Source: CALIKW01 sp038998005 (GTDB lineage: Archaea > Aenigmatarchaeota > Aenigmatarchaeia > CG10238-14 > SCSR01). Taken from it: a stretch of DNA of 16,817 nt. The first letter of the stretch is position 1, and each line of letters opens with the position of its first letter. The DNA lies in NCBI GenBank assembly GCA_038998005.1, contig JAVZIY010000007.1:1-16817 (forward strand), written 5' to 3'. The position numbers and the translations under genes were made by a program. Positions 6,055 through 12,627 of the stretch are shown here, piece after piece. The notes under the pieces are model-generated. The model had not been told where the DNA came from, did not search any database, and saw only the letters and a list, made by a program, of their open reading frames with translations.

Positions 6055-8524
6055 AAAGCTTGAAAATTTGGGAAAGAAAGTTTTGGCTGATATAGAAAAA
6101 AAAGAAAATCCAAACATAGAAGTTCCAATTCGTTCGCTTTCAAACATAATCTATGATAAAAAAACAGGTATGCTAACCTTAGGAGAAAAAATTGCAAAAA
6201 GATTTTTGTTTCACACAGGACATGCAAAGAAATTCATGCAAACTATGCTAGTTGCTGCCTTTTGCAAGGAATTATTAGAGCAAAACCTTCACACAAGCCT
6301 AAGAGATTTGTTTTATGCCTTGAAAAGAACTTTGCCAAATTCTCAAGAGAATACCTTTAGCGAACAAAATGAAAGTGATCCCATAATTATTGATTTGGAA
6401 GTTATGCTAAAAGTTTTAAGAGAGCAGTTGCATTTAAACGCTGATGTGAGAGGAAGAGTAGTAGGTGATGTTATAATTAGAGATAGAGGTGATACTATTA
6501 ACTGGTCAAAACTTGGTTCAGGAGGTTGGGCTATTCCAAGCAACGTAGAAGATTTGGAATTTAAAAAGGTTAATGCAGACTTTATTCTTGTTATAGAAAA
6601 GAATGCAGCGTTCGAAAGATTGCATGAAGATAAGTTTTGGGAAAAACATGAGTGTATTTTAGTAACAACTCAAGGCCAAGCTGCAAGAGGAACAAGAAGA
6701 TTAATTCAAAGATTGGCTACAGAGTTTAATCTTCCAGTTTATGTTTTTACAGATGCAGATTCCATACCACCTTCTGAAATTGTTGTAGTTAGAGATAAGG
6801 AAAAAAAAGAAATTTTTGTAGCACCTATAGGAGAACTTTTAGAAAAATTCATAAACAAAGAAAAAAGCAGGGAATTAATTCCAGTTCCTTGGGAAACTCT
6901 TTGCATAAAAAAGGATGGAATGATAGAATGGGAAGAAATAGAGTATGCTTATCGTCATAAAATTAGGGGCGAACTGCTCAGAATTTTCACAAGAGGAAGA
7001 GGGGTAGTAGAAGTTACACCTTCTCATTCTCTTTTTTCTTTTAGGAACGGAAAAATAGAAGTTGTTAAAGCATCCGAGCTTAAAGAAGGAGATTATCTTG
7101 TTGTTTCAAAAAGTTTGCCAACTTTTAATGGAAAAGAAAAAATTTTCTACGTAACTGAAATTTTGAAAAAAAGCTTGTCTGAAAAAGAACAGAAAAGAAT
7201 AGAATTAATTTACGAGGATGAAAATGTAGAGATTCTTTCTAACTCAAAGAAATTAAGAAAAGCTAAGTTTCTGAGACATGTAAATGGAAAACAAAAAATA
7301 ATAAACAAGATAAAACTGGATAAAGATTTGGCTTGGCTACTTGGACTTTGGGTTGCAGAAGGTTCTTTATCCTCGAAATACGTTAAGTTTAGCTTATCCT
7401 CTCAAGAGGAAGAAAAAGTAAAAAAGATTGAAAATATCTTAAAGAAAAAGTTGAATCTTGAAGTCTCTTTAAGCTTGGGAGGAAAGAAAAAAACTGGTAT
7501 AAGAGTTTGTGTAAGAAGTTCAATTTTTTCAAAACTTTTTTCTCATTTAGATTTAAAATCAGGAGCTTCAAAAAAACAAATTCCTTCGATTATTTTTAAC
7601 TCCCCTTCAGAGGTTCAATTAGCGTTTATTAAAGGTTTATTAGATGGGGATGGATATATAGATAAGTATAAAAATATAGTATACTTCACTAAAAGCGAGA
7701 AATTAGCAAAACAACTTTCTACCTTGCTTTTATCTTTTGGCATAATGCCAACAATTTGCCTATCCAAAGGTTACTATATAAGAATGCCTTATACAAGAAT
7801 GAGCGAGGAAATAAAAGAAAAATTTGGAATTCCTCCAAGTTTAAAACTATGCTATACTAATGATTCAATTTATGGTTTACCAAATGAAGGAAATGTAAAA
7901 GGAATTTTAATAAATCTTATGAATAATTTTGGTGTGCCATATTCAGTTAAGGCTAACCTAATTAATCAAGATAGATTTATAGATTCTATAAGAGAGTATG
8001 GAATTCCTGAAAAGTTTAAGGAGGATTTTAAAAATTTAAAACATTTTGAGAATATGATAACTCTAGTTAAAATAAAGAAAATAGAGGAAGTAGAATATGA
8101 AGGAGATGTTTTTGATCTTGCTGTTCCAGTTTCTAATTCTTTTATAGGCGGAAACGGTATAGTTTTCCATAACAGTTACGGATGGTACATTTATTCAGTT
8201 ATAAAATATGGTTCAATGAGTCTGGCTCATGTCTCGGATAGATTAGGAACACCAAATGCAAAATTTTTAGGTTTAACCATAAGCGATATAGATAAATTTG
8301 GTTTAAAAGATTTTACTATAAAGGCAGAGGAGGTTGATATAAAAAGAGCAAAAGAAATGCTGAATTATGAATGGTTTAAGCATCCGGCTTGGCAAAAAGA
8401 ATTAAAACTTATGATAGAAAGGAAGATAAAGGCTGAGTTAGAGGCTTTATCAGGAAAGGGATTGAAATTTATAACAGAAACTTATTTGCCAGAGAAAATT
8501 GAAAAAAAAGATTTCTTACCATAA
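6038..8524 (+). CDS. top6A: DNA topoisomerase VI subunit A (Spo11-like) interrupted by an intein
   Basis: The 828-residue precursor holds the DNA-cleaving subunit of topoisomerase VI. The host part is residues 1-241 and 713-828, together 357 residues, the usual length for Top6A. The winged-helix domain contributes the nucleophile, Y93 in SLRDLFYALKR. The Toprim metal ligands are E187 (VIEKNAAF) and D239/D241 (FTDAD). After D241 the sequence breaks into an intein and resumes as SYGWYIYSVIKYGS, where the family has DxDPxG. The residue after the junction is therefore Ser instead of the conserved Pro, as splicing chemistry requires. The start is TTG with a GAGGTG ribosome-binding site. Without protein splicing the active site would be split, so the enzyme depends on the intein being active. 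Confidence 0.95.
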   Translation: MKEVNKKLENLGKKVLADIEKKENPNIEVPIRSLSNIIYDKKTGMLTLGEKIAKRFLFHTGHAKKFMQTMLVAAFCKELLEQNLHTSLRDLFYALKRTLPNSQENTFSEQNESDPIIIDLEVMLKVLREQLHLNADVRGRVVGDVIIRDRGDTINWSKLGSGGWAIPSNVEDLEFKKVNADFILVIEKNAAFERLHEDKFWEKHECILVTTQGQAARGTRRLIQRLATEFNLPVYVFTDADSIPPSEIVVVRDKEKKEIFVAPIGELLEKFINKEKSRELIPVPWETLCIKKDGMIEWEEIEYAYRHKIRGELLRIFTRGRGVVEVTPSHSLFSFRNGKIEVVKASELKEGDYLVVSKSLPTFNGKEKIFYVTEILKKSLSEKEQKRIELIYEDENVEILSNSKKLRKAKFLRHVNGKQKIINKIKLDKDLAWLLGLWVAEGSLSSKYVKFSLSSQEEEKVKKIENILKKKLNLEVSLSLGGKKKTGIRVCVRSSIFSKLFSHLDLKSGASKKQIPSIIFNSPSEVQLAFIKGLLDGDGYIDKYKNIVYFTKSEKLAKQLSTLLLSFGIMPTICLSKGYYIRMPYTRMSEEIKEKFGIPPSLKLCYTNDSIYGLPNEGNVKGILINLMNNFGVPYSVKANLINQDRFIDSIREYGIPEKFKEDFKNLKHFENMITLVKIKKIEEVEYEGDVFDLAVPVSNSFIGGNGIVFHNSYGWYIYSVIKYGSMSLAHVSDRLGTPNAKFLGLTISDIDKFGLKDFTIKAEEVDIKRAKEMLNYEWFKHPAWQKELKLMIERKIKAELEALSGKGLKFITETYLPEKIEKKDFLP
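6761..8173 (+). mobile_element. Intein with LAGLIDADG homing endonuclease in Top6A
   Basis: This is residues 242-712 of the precursor, 471 residues. It begins with Ser (SIPPSEIVVV), ends GIVFHN with His-Asn, and is followed by Ser. That gives the three nucleophile or assist positions needed for splicing. Block B is TPSHSLF, with its His at precursor residue 330. Block F is GDVFDLAVPVSNSFIGG. The endonuclease dodecapeptides are LLGLWVAEG (E441 before G442) and GLLDGDG (D538 before G539); both keep the acidic metal ligand, so DNA cleavage looks possible. The N-terminal block A is unusual, since it lacks the common GDT-like turn. The insertion point is immediately after the second Asp of the Toprim DxD. 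The gene is in frame throughout with no stop codons. Confidence 0.95.
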
Positions 8525-8529
8525 GAAAA

Positions 8530-8537
8530 TTTAAAAG
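8530..8537 (+). promoter_or_regulatory. TATA box of the glycosyltransferase gene
   Basis: TTTAAAAG lies about 27 bases before ATG 8561. This is the spacing expected for a leaderless transcript that is independent of the topoisomerase operon ending at 8524. Confidence 0.5.
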
Positions 8538-8560
8538 CTTAACTTCTCTATGGTAATTTA

Positions 8561-9238
8561 ATGGACGTGGCACTTATACCCGCATTTAATGAAGAAGAAA
8601 ATATCTATGAAGTTGTTACCAGAGCTAAGAAAATAGGTTTGATACCAATAGTTATAGATGATTGCTCGACCGATAAAACAAGTGAGTTAGCAAGAAAAGC
8701 AGGAGCAATGGTCTTAAGGCATGAAAAAAATAAAGGAAAGGGCGAAGCCTTAAAAACAGGTTTTGAATTTTTAAGGAGGATGAATGGGGTAGAGAACGTT
8801 GCTTTAATGGATGCTGACATGCAATACTTGCCAGAAAGTTCTAAAAATCTTCTAGATATTTTGAAAGAGAAAAATGTTCATATTGCATTGGGGTCAAGAA
8901 ACTTTAAAAAAATTCCTTTAAGGCATAGGTTTGGTAATTTTGTTTGGAGAAACTCTTTTAACTTACTTTTTGGTACGAATTTTTCAGATACAAATTGTGG
9001 GTTAATGGCCTTAACGAAAGATGCTATAGAAAAAATTAAAGATGGTTTACAAGGTGGGTATATTGTTGAAAATTCTATTCTAGTTCAGGCTTTAAAAAAT
9101 AATTTAAAAATAGAACAAGCTCCAGTTGAGGTTAGTTATAAAAAAGTAAGTGGATTTTTAAGGGGCATAAGGGTTGTTTTAGGTGTGTTGATTTTTATTT
9201 TAAAAGAAGGATTCAAATACAGGCTAGAAAGAAGCTAA
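8561..9238 (+). CDS. Family 2 glycosyltransferase (dolichyl-phosphate sugar synthase-like)
   Basis: This 225-residue GT-A fold enzyme probably transfers a sugar from a nucleotide donor to a lipid phosphate or glycan at the membrane. Motifs: N-terminal strand ALIPAFNEEENI, the nucleotide-binding IDDCSTDKT (D33, D34), the metal-binding MDADMQY (D84, D86) and a GSRNF segment. DTNCGLMALTKDA resembles the acceptor-side motif of dolichyl-phosphate mannosyltransferases. The C-terminus has one hydrophobic stretch (VVLGVLIFILKEGF, about residues 205-218) that could anchor or dock at the membrane, but the two-helix membrane domain of some relatives is absent. The acceptor and sugar cannot be told from sequence. 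Confidence 0.85.
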   Translation: MDVALIPAFNEEENIYEVVTRAKKIGLIPIVIDDCSTDKTSELARKAGAMVLRHEKNKGKGEALKTGFEFLRRMNGVENVALMDADMQYLPESSKNLLDILKEKNVHIALGSRNFKKIPLRHRFGNFVWRNSFNLLFGTNFSDTNCGLMALTKDAIEKIKDGLQGGYIVENSILVQALKNNLKIEQAPVEVSYKKVSGFLRGIRVVLGVLIFILKEGFKYRLERS

Positions 9239-9322
9239 CTTTAAAAAACCTTAAACTTTTTTACTTTCAAAATATATTTTTAAAATTGAAAAAATAATTG
9301 AGCTCTCTTTGCTGGGGCGGTA

Positions 9323-9335
9323 ATTTAAACCGCAA
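9323..9335 (+). other. tRNA-Phe intron 1 (13 nt, position 9/10)
   Basis: Exon GCGG in the acceptor stem pairs with intron CCGC as central helix. The bulges are TA^A and AA^G around a TTTAAA loop. Removing it joins the acceptor-stem TA linker directly to the D stem GCTC. Confidence 0.7.
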
Positions 9336-9345
9336 GCTCAGCCCG

Positions 9346-9358
9346 ATAATAAGACTAA
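9346..9358 (+). other. tRNA-Phe intron 2 (13 nt, in the D loop)
   Basis: With bulges CG^A and AA^G the central helix is AGCC/GACT, with one C/A mismatch. Splicing leaves a 9-base D loop AGCCCGGGA with the expected A14, G18, G19 and A21. The exact ends are less certain than for introns 1 and 3. Confidence 0.55.
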
Positions 9359-9370
9359 GGAGAGCAACCG

Positions 9371-9388
9371 AAGCTTAAAGCTGTTGAA
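9371..9388 (+). other. tRNA-Phe intron 3 (18 nt, position 30/31)
   Basis: This is a complete bulge-helix-bulge. Exon CAAC pairs with intron GTTG (four pairs), bulge CG^A, inner helix AGCT/AGCT with loop TAA, and bulge AA^G. The cuts predicted by the motif are exactly those needed to rebuild the ACCGG/CCGGT anticodon stem. Confidence 0.85.
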
Positions 9389-9432
9389 GCTGAAGACCGG
9401 TGTGTCGTGGGTTCAAATCCCACCCGCCCCAT

Positions 9433-9753
9433 TTATTTCTCTTTTTCTAAGCCAATAAAATAATCTGGAAAAAGCTTTTGGAAAATTTTTAACACTTTGT
9501 TCAAATCTTCCTCATCGCCTAAAAATTTAAGAGAGTAATTAGCATGAGTTAAAAATTCCGGGGTATTATCCTTGTATTTACTCAATTGACTTTCATATCT
9601 TTCACATTTAAGCTCGATACTCTCCGGATTTTTTATCTGATTTTTAAGTTCTTCCAAGTATTTTAATTCGATCAATCCGTCACAATCAAATTTTATCTCT
9701 ATTAAACTCTTCTCCTTTGGTTTAGGTATGGATAAAACTTGAAGCCTATTCAT
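9433..9753 (-). CDS. Hypothetical protein of unknown function
   Basis: This 106-residue protein begins MNRLQVLSIPKPKEKSLIEI. I do not recognise it. It is soluble and rich in K, E and L. A beta-rich first half (IEIKFDCDGLIELKYLEEL) precedes a helical end (EEDLNKVLKIFQKLFPDYF). No cysteine or histidine clusters, signal peptide or membrane segments are visible. It runs towards tRNA-Phe, with its stop two bases past the tRNA. Upstream on the same strand lies a stretch with a Hel308-tail remnant. Codon choice and base composition resemble its neighbours. Confidence 0.55.
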   Translation of the reverse strand: MNRLQVLSIPKPKEKSLIEIKFDCDGLIELKYLEELKNQIKNPESIELKCERYESQLSKYKDNTPEFLTHANYSLKFLGDEEDLNKVLKIFQKLFPDYFIGLEKEK

Positions 9754-9839
9754 ATGAGATAGAAGAAAATTAAAAGATATAAAGTTTTCTTGCTCTGATT
9801 TAAAATTTATTGAAAAAGGCCTATTTTGCTTTAAAAATT

Positions 9840-10031
9840 TTAAATTGCTTTGAGCGTACTCTGCTTATCTTCTCTTTTTGAAACTTGACCAAGTTGCTCT
9901 TTTATTTTATTAGCTGTTTTCGTGACTATTCTGCTCAAACTTTCCAATGGAATTTCTCTCAATTTTTGAAGACAAGCCTGAATTAAGGGCTTTCTTAAAG
10001 AGAAGTTTAATAAATTACAAAAAATTAACAA
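9840..10031 (-). pseudogene. Decayed copy of the Hel308 C-terminal tail
   Basis: The minus strand encodes up to 63 residues from a TTG at 10031. Its second half, LREIPLESLSRIV...NKIKEQL, closely matches LRRIPYESLSRIV...KSIKDQL near the end of the Hel308 gene just upstream. Similarity continues weakly to both sides, with small deletions relative to Hel308. The helicase domains are absent and an in-frame stop precedes the TTG. I read it as a remnant of a tandem duplication of the Hel308 3' end, about 150 bases downstream of the intact gene. It might still be expressed as a tiny helix-hairpin-helix protein. The rest of 9754-10127 shows only a short open stretch on the plus strand and no other gene. 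Confidence 0.6.
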
Positions 10032-10127
10032 CCATTAAAAGTAATTTGGCCCGATGAACTCTATAGATTATTTCCAGAAAACAGAGAAAACCCAAATTTA
10101 TCTGATATAAACTTGCAAAAATTCCTA

Positions 10128-12305
10128 TCATTTAAACTTAGTCAAAGAGGCTTGTGATATTTCTTTGTGTTCGACTTCACCCTTTCTCTCTAATTGGTCT
10201 TTAATGGATTTTGCTATCTTAGGTCCAACAATTCGACTTAAACTTTCGTATGGTATTCTACGAAGATCGTTTAAGCTCCTCAAGTTTGATGAGTATAAAA
10301 TTCTTGCACGTCTACGTCCTATATTTCTTAGCCTCACCAGTGGAAGTAATTCTTCTTTAACCCCATACTCAAGTCTAATTCTAAGCTTTCTTATTTCTTT
10401 AAGCAATTCTTTGTAGCCTAAAAGTAGGGCAAGCTCTTGCAAAGAATAAATAAGCCAATCGGCTACATGTTTTCTTGAATAAAATTCTCCTGGAACTACT
10501 CTGAACTTTGTAAGGATATCATCTTCACTTGCTTCGTTTATCCAGCTTTCAAACATCAAGGCAGTCTTAACGCTTTTCAAAAAATCATCAAACTCCAAAT
10601 CCCACTCTTCAGGAACTTTTTGTAAAAGCAAGTTCTCTCTTTCAGCAATTTTTTCATTCAACTCAGAAAATTCGCCAGTTCTTATACTCAGCAAAGGTCT
10701 CATTTCTATAGTATTACAAATTACTTGCAAAAAACTAAACGGCTGAATTTCTTTTTTCTTTGCTCTACCTAAGCATTGAATAAAATGATGAGCAGTTAAA
10801 GGATCTATATAAAGTTCTGATACCCTTCTTCCGATTCTGGTTGCATGCAATTTATCCTTTTTCTTTTCCACAAACCTCCATTTTTCAAGCATTTCCAGAA
10901 CTTCCAAAATTTTCTCTTCTAATAGTGAAATATTCCCATATTGGTAAGCAAAAAAAGTTTTTGAAAAGAATTCTAGCAAAGATTTTTCTGTTTTGCAAAA
11001 TTCGTTTGCTATTAAAGCTAAAATGTGCATTCTCAAAGCAGGTTCTGCTGCAAGCTTTGATTGAATTTCTTCTGATTCACCATAAATGTAATATTCTATA
11101 ATTTCTTCTGCTTCTTCTTCACTTTTTGATAAAATTATACCTTCGCCAAAATCATCGTATTGTGGCCTTCCAGCCCTTCCAAGCATTTGTTGAACATCTA
11201 AAACTGAAACAAAAACAGCACCTATTCCTGGTTGATACCTCTTTAAATCCCTCATTATCACGCGCCAACTTGGTAAATTAACACCATAAGCTAATGTTGG
11301 AGTCGCAACTATGAATTTGATTAAGCCTTTTCTAAAATTCTCTTCTATCAAAGATTTTTGGTGGAAAAGAAGGCCGGCATGATGAAAAGCAACCCCTTGC
11401 CTAATACATCTTGCCAATTTTTTACATTGCTGTGTTGGAATCTCTAGCACACTTTCAACTTCGTTTGCCAAACCTTCTAAATCTTCTTTCTCTTTTCTTC
11501 CTAAGTATTGACTCACAACTCTTCCCAATTTTTCTGCTAAGCTTTCTGCACTTTTTCTAGTAGAAACAAAAAACAAGGCTTGTTTCCTTAATTCTAAGGT
11601 GTTTTTTATGATCGAAATTTCCAAAGGTAAGCTTGAGTCTAACTCATAACCACTTTTTTCCAAAAACTTTATCCTATAAGGAAAGCTTACTCCTTTATAA
11701 AGCTTCACAGGTCTCCACTCAGAAATAACAGTTTCTGCGCTTAACCATTCAGCCAACTCTTCTGCATTTTTTATCGTGGCAGAAAGAGCAATTATCTGGG
11801 CATTGTGAATAAGTTTTCTTAAAAGAGTTAGAACTATTTCTAGAGTTGGTCCTCTGTCAGCTTGCTGTAAGAGATGAATCTCATCAACAACTATTAACCC
11901 AACTTCTGCAATCCAATCAGCTCCATGTCTTATTAAGCTATCCATTTTTTCGTTTGAAACAACTATTAAATCATAATTCTTAAGCCATGGATCAGAACTA
12001 TCCAAATCTCCAACAGATAAAGCAACCTTTATTCCAAGCTTAGAGTACTTTTCTTTAAAATCCTTATACTTTTCGTTTGCCAGAGCAACTAAAGGAACCA
12101 TGTAAACTACTTTCTCTTTTTCCTCGAGAATTGTTTTGATTGCCACTAACTCCGCACAAAAAGTTTTTCCACTTGCAGTAGGAGCAAATATTACTAAATT
12201 TTTTCCTTTAAGTAAACCTTTTTTCAAGGCTTCTTTTTGAACTGGGTTAAGCTCTTTAAAACCAGAAATTTCCAATAATTTTTTAATTAAATCTTCATCT
12301 TCCAT
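10128..12305 (-). CDS. hel308: Hel308-type ATP-dependent DNA helicase
   Basis: This 725-residue superfamily 2 helicase unwinds forked DNA 3' to 5' and acts at stalled replication forks. Motifs in order: Q-motif region NPVQKEAL (20-27), Walker A APTASGKT (41-48), DEIH (141-144), SAT (175-177), motif IV FVSTRKSAESLAE (246-258), VAFHHAGLL (305-313), ATPTLAYGVNLP (334-345) and motif VI QMLGRAGRP (373-381). The winged-helix, ratchet and C-terminal helix-hairpin-helix (RLRNIGRRRARILY) domains follow, so length and order are normal. It is divergent from the Cas2-like gene, with 64 bases between the two starts (12306-12369). A decayed copy of its tail lies downstream. Confidence 0.95.
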   Translation of the reverse strand: MEDEDLIKKLLEISGFKELNPVQKEALKKGLLKGKNLVIFAPTASGKTFCAELVAIKTILEEKEKVVYMVPLVALANEKYKDFKEKYSKLGIKVALSVGDLDSSDPWLKNYDLIVVSNEKMDSLIRHGADWIAEVGLIVVDEIHLLQQADRGPTLEIVLTLLRKLIHNAQIIALSATIKNAEELAEWLSAETVISEWRPVKLYKGVSFPYRIKFLEKSGYELDSSLPLEISIIKNTLELRKQALFFVSTRKSAESLAEKLGRVVSQYLGRKEKEDLEGLANEVESVLEIPTQQCKKLARCIRQGVAFHHAGLLFHQKSLIEENFRKGLIKFIVATPTLAYGVNLPSWRVIMRDLKRYQPGIGAVFVSVLDVQQMLGRAGRPQYDDFGEGIILSKSEEEAEEIIEYYIYGESEEIQSKLAAEPALRMHILALIANEFCKTEKSLLEFFSKTFFAYQYGNISLLEEKILEVLEMLEKWRFVEKKKDKLHATRIGRRVSELYIDPLTAHHFIQCLGRAKKKEIQPFSFLQVICNTIEMRPLLSIRTGEFSELNEKIAERENLLLQKVPEEWDLEFDDFLKSVKTALMFESWINEASEDDILTKFRVVPGEFYSRKHVADWLIYSLQELALLLGYKELLKEIRKLRIRLEYGVKEELLPLVRLRNIGRRRARILYSSNLRSLNDLRRIPYESLSRIVGPKIAKSIKDQLERKGEVEHKEISQASLTKFK

Positions 12306-12338
12306 TAAACCACAATTTATTTACTTAGAACAGAAATC

Positions 12339-12347
12339 TTTAAATAA
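12339..12347 (+). promoter_or_regulatory. TATA box of the Cas2-like gene
   Basis: TTTAAATAA is centred about 27 bases before ATG 12370, which predicts a leaderless transcript starting at or near that ATG. The upstream in-frame ATG at 12352 is too close to the TATA box to be the start. Confidence 0.6.
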
Positions 12348-12351
12348 TAGA

Positions 12352-12369
12352 ATGTCCAATATTGGACAT
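12352..12369 (+). promoter_or_regulatory. 18-bp perfect palindrome (probable operator)
   Basis: ATGTCCAATATTGGACAT is a perfect palindrome that ends one base before ATG 12370 and begins five bases after the TATA box. A dimeric repressor bound here would cover the transcription start. The regulator is unknown; the small protein downstream could be self-regulating, but it has no visible helix-turn-helix. Confidence 0.65.
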
Positions 12370-12594
12370 ATGGAAAAATTACTGATATTAGCATTTGACC
12401 TAAAAGGAGAAAGCTGGCCCGCAAGAAAAAAGATATGGAGAGAACTCATTAGAGTAGGTGCTAAGCCCTTGTATAGGTCTCACTGGGTTTTACCTTATAC
12501 CAAAAAAAATTTAATCGAATTTAAAAAAATTTGCGAAGAGATAAGGAAATTTGGAGGAAGAGCTGAAGTGATAAAAGGTGAAAAGATTGGATGA
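12370..12594 (+). CDS. Small Cas2-like / PaaX central-domain-like protein
   Basis: From ATG 12370 the product is 74 residues: LLILAFDLKGE (strand and acidic turn), PARKKIWRELIRVGAKPLYR (helix), SHWVLPYT (strand), then a helix and a final strand. This order, with a hydrophobic strand, an Asp, an R/K-rich helix and an 'xWVLP' strand, resembles the ferredoxin-like fold of Cas2 and of the Cas2-like domain of PaaX repressors. No Cas1 gene or CRISPR array lies in the window, so a role in spacer acquisition is unlikely. It lacks the winged-helix part of PaaX. It is followed after 33 bases by kae1, so both may share the palindrome-controlled promoter. Function is unknown; the fold call is from pattern only. 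Confidence 0.6.
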   Translation: MEKLLILAFDLKGESWPARKKIWRELIRVGAKPLYRSHWVLPYTKKNLIEFKKICEEIRKFGGRAEVIKGEKIG

Positions 12595-12617
12595 AAAGTA
12601 TAAAGAATAAAAAAGCC

Positions 12618-12622
12618 GGTGA
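12618..12622 (+). promoter_or_regulatory. Ribosome-binding site of kae1
   Basis: GGTGA lies five bases before TTG 12628. This supports TTG 12628 over the in-frame GTG at 12619, which sits inside the motif itself. Confidence 0.6.
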
Positions 12623-12627
12623 ATAAA

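Larger units (their letters stand above)
9314..9431 (+). tRNA. tRNA-Phe (anticodon GAA) with three introns
   Basis: Acceptor GGGGCGG pairs with CCGCCCC, followed by discriminator A at 9431. The T arm is GTGGG-TTCAAAT-CCCAC. The gene is 118 nt. Removing 9323-9335, 9346-9358 and 9371-9388 (13, 13 and 18 nt) leaves a 74-nt cloverleaf. Its D arm is GCTC-AGCCCGGGA-GAGC and its anticodon arm ACCGG-CTGAAGA-CCGGT, with anticodon GAA at 9392-9394 and G37 at 9395. None of the introns is at the canonical 37/38 site. Introns 1 and 3 have clear bulge-helix-bulge folds; intron 2 is weaker. CCA is not encoded. G37 is the target of the Trm5/Taw1 wyosine pathway. TATA-like sequence lies near 9271-9285. The tRNA 3' end is one base from the stop codon of the convergent gene at 9433-9753. 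Confidence 0.9.

Noticed and set aside
10037..10152. Open stretch on the plus strand reading VIWPDELYRLFPENRENPN and ending within the hel308 3' end
   Set aside because: It is protein-like but short, has no usable start codon, follows a stop directly and overlaps hel308. I could not tie it to any family, so it may be chance or the last piece of another remnant.
12352..12369. Six extra N-terminal codons (MSNIGH) for the Cas2-like protein from ATG 12352
   Set aside because: The codons are the palindrome itself, and the TATA box is too close to 12352 for transcription to include them. ATG 12370 fits the promoter.
12352..12594. Possible CRISPR-Cas adaptation locus because of the Cas2-like gene
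   Set aside because: No Cas1, no other cas gene and no repeat-spacer array is visible anywhere in the window.
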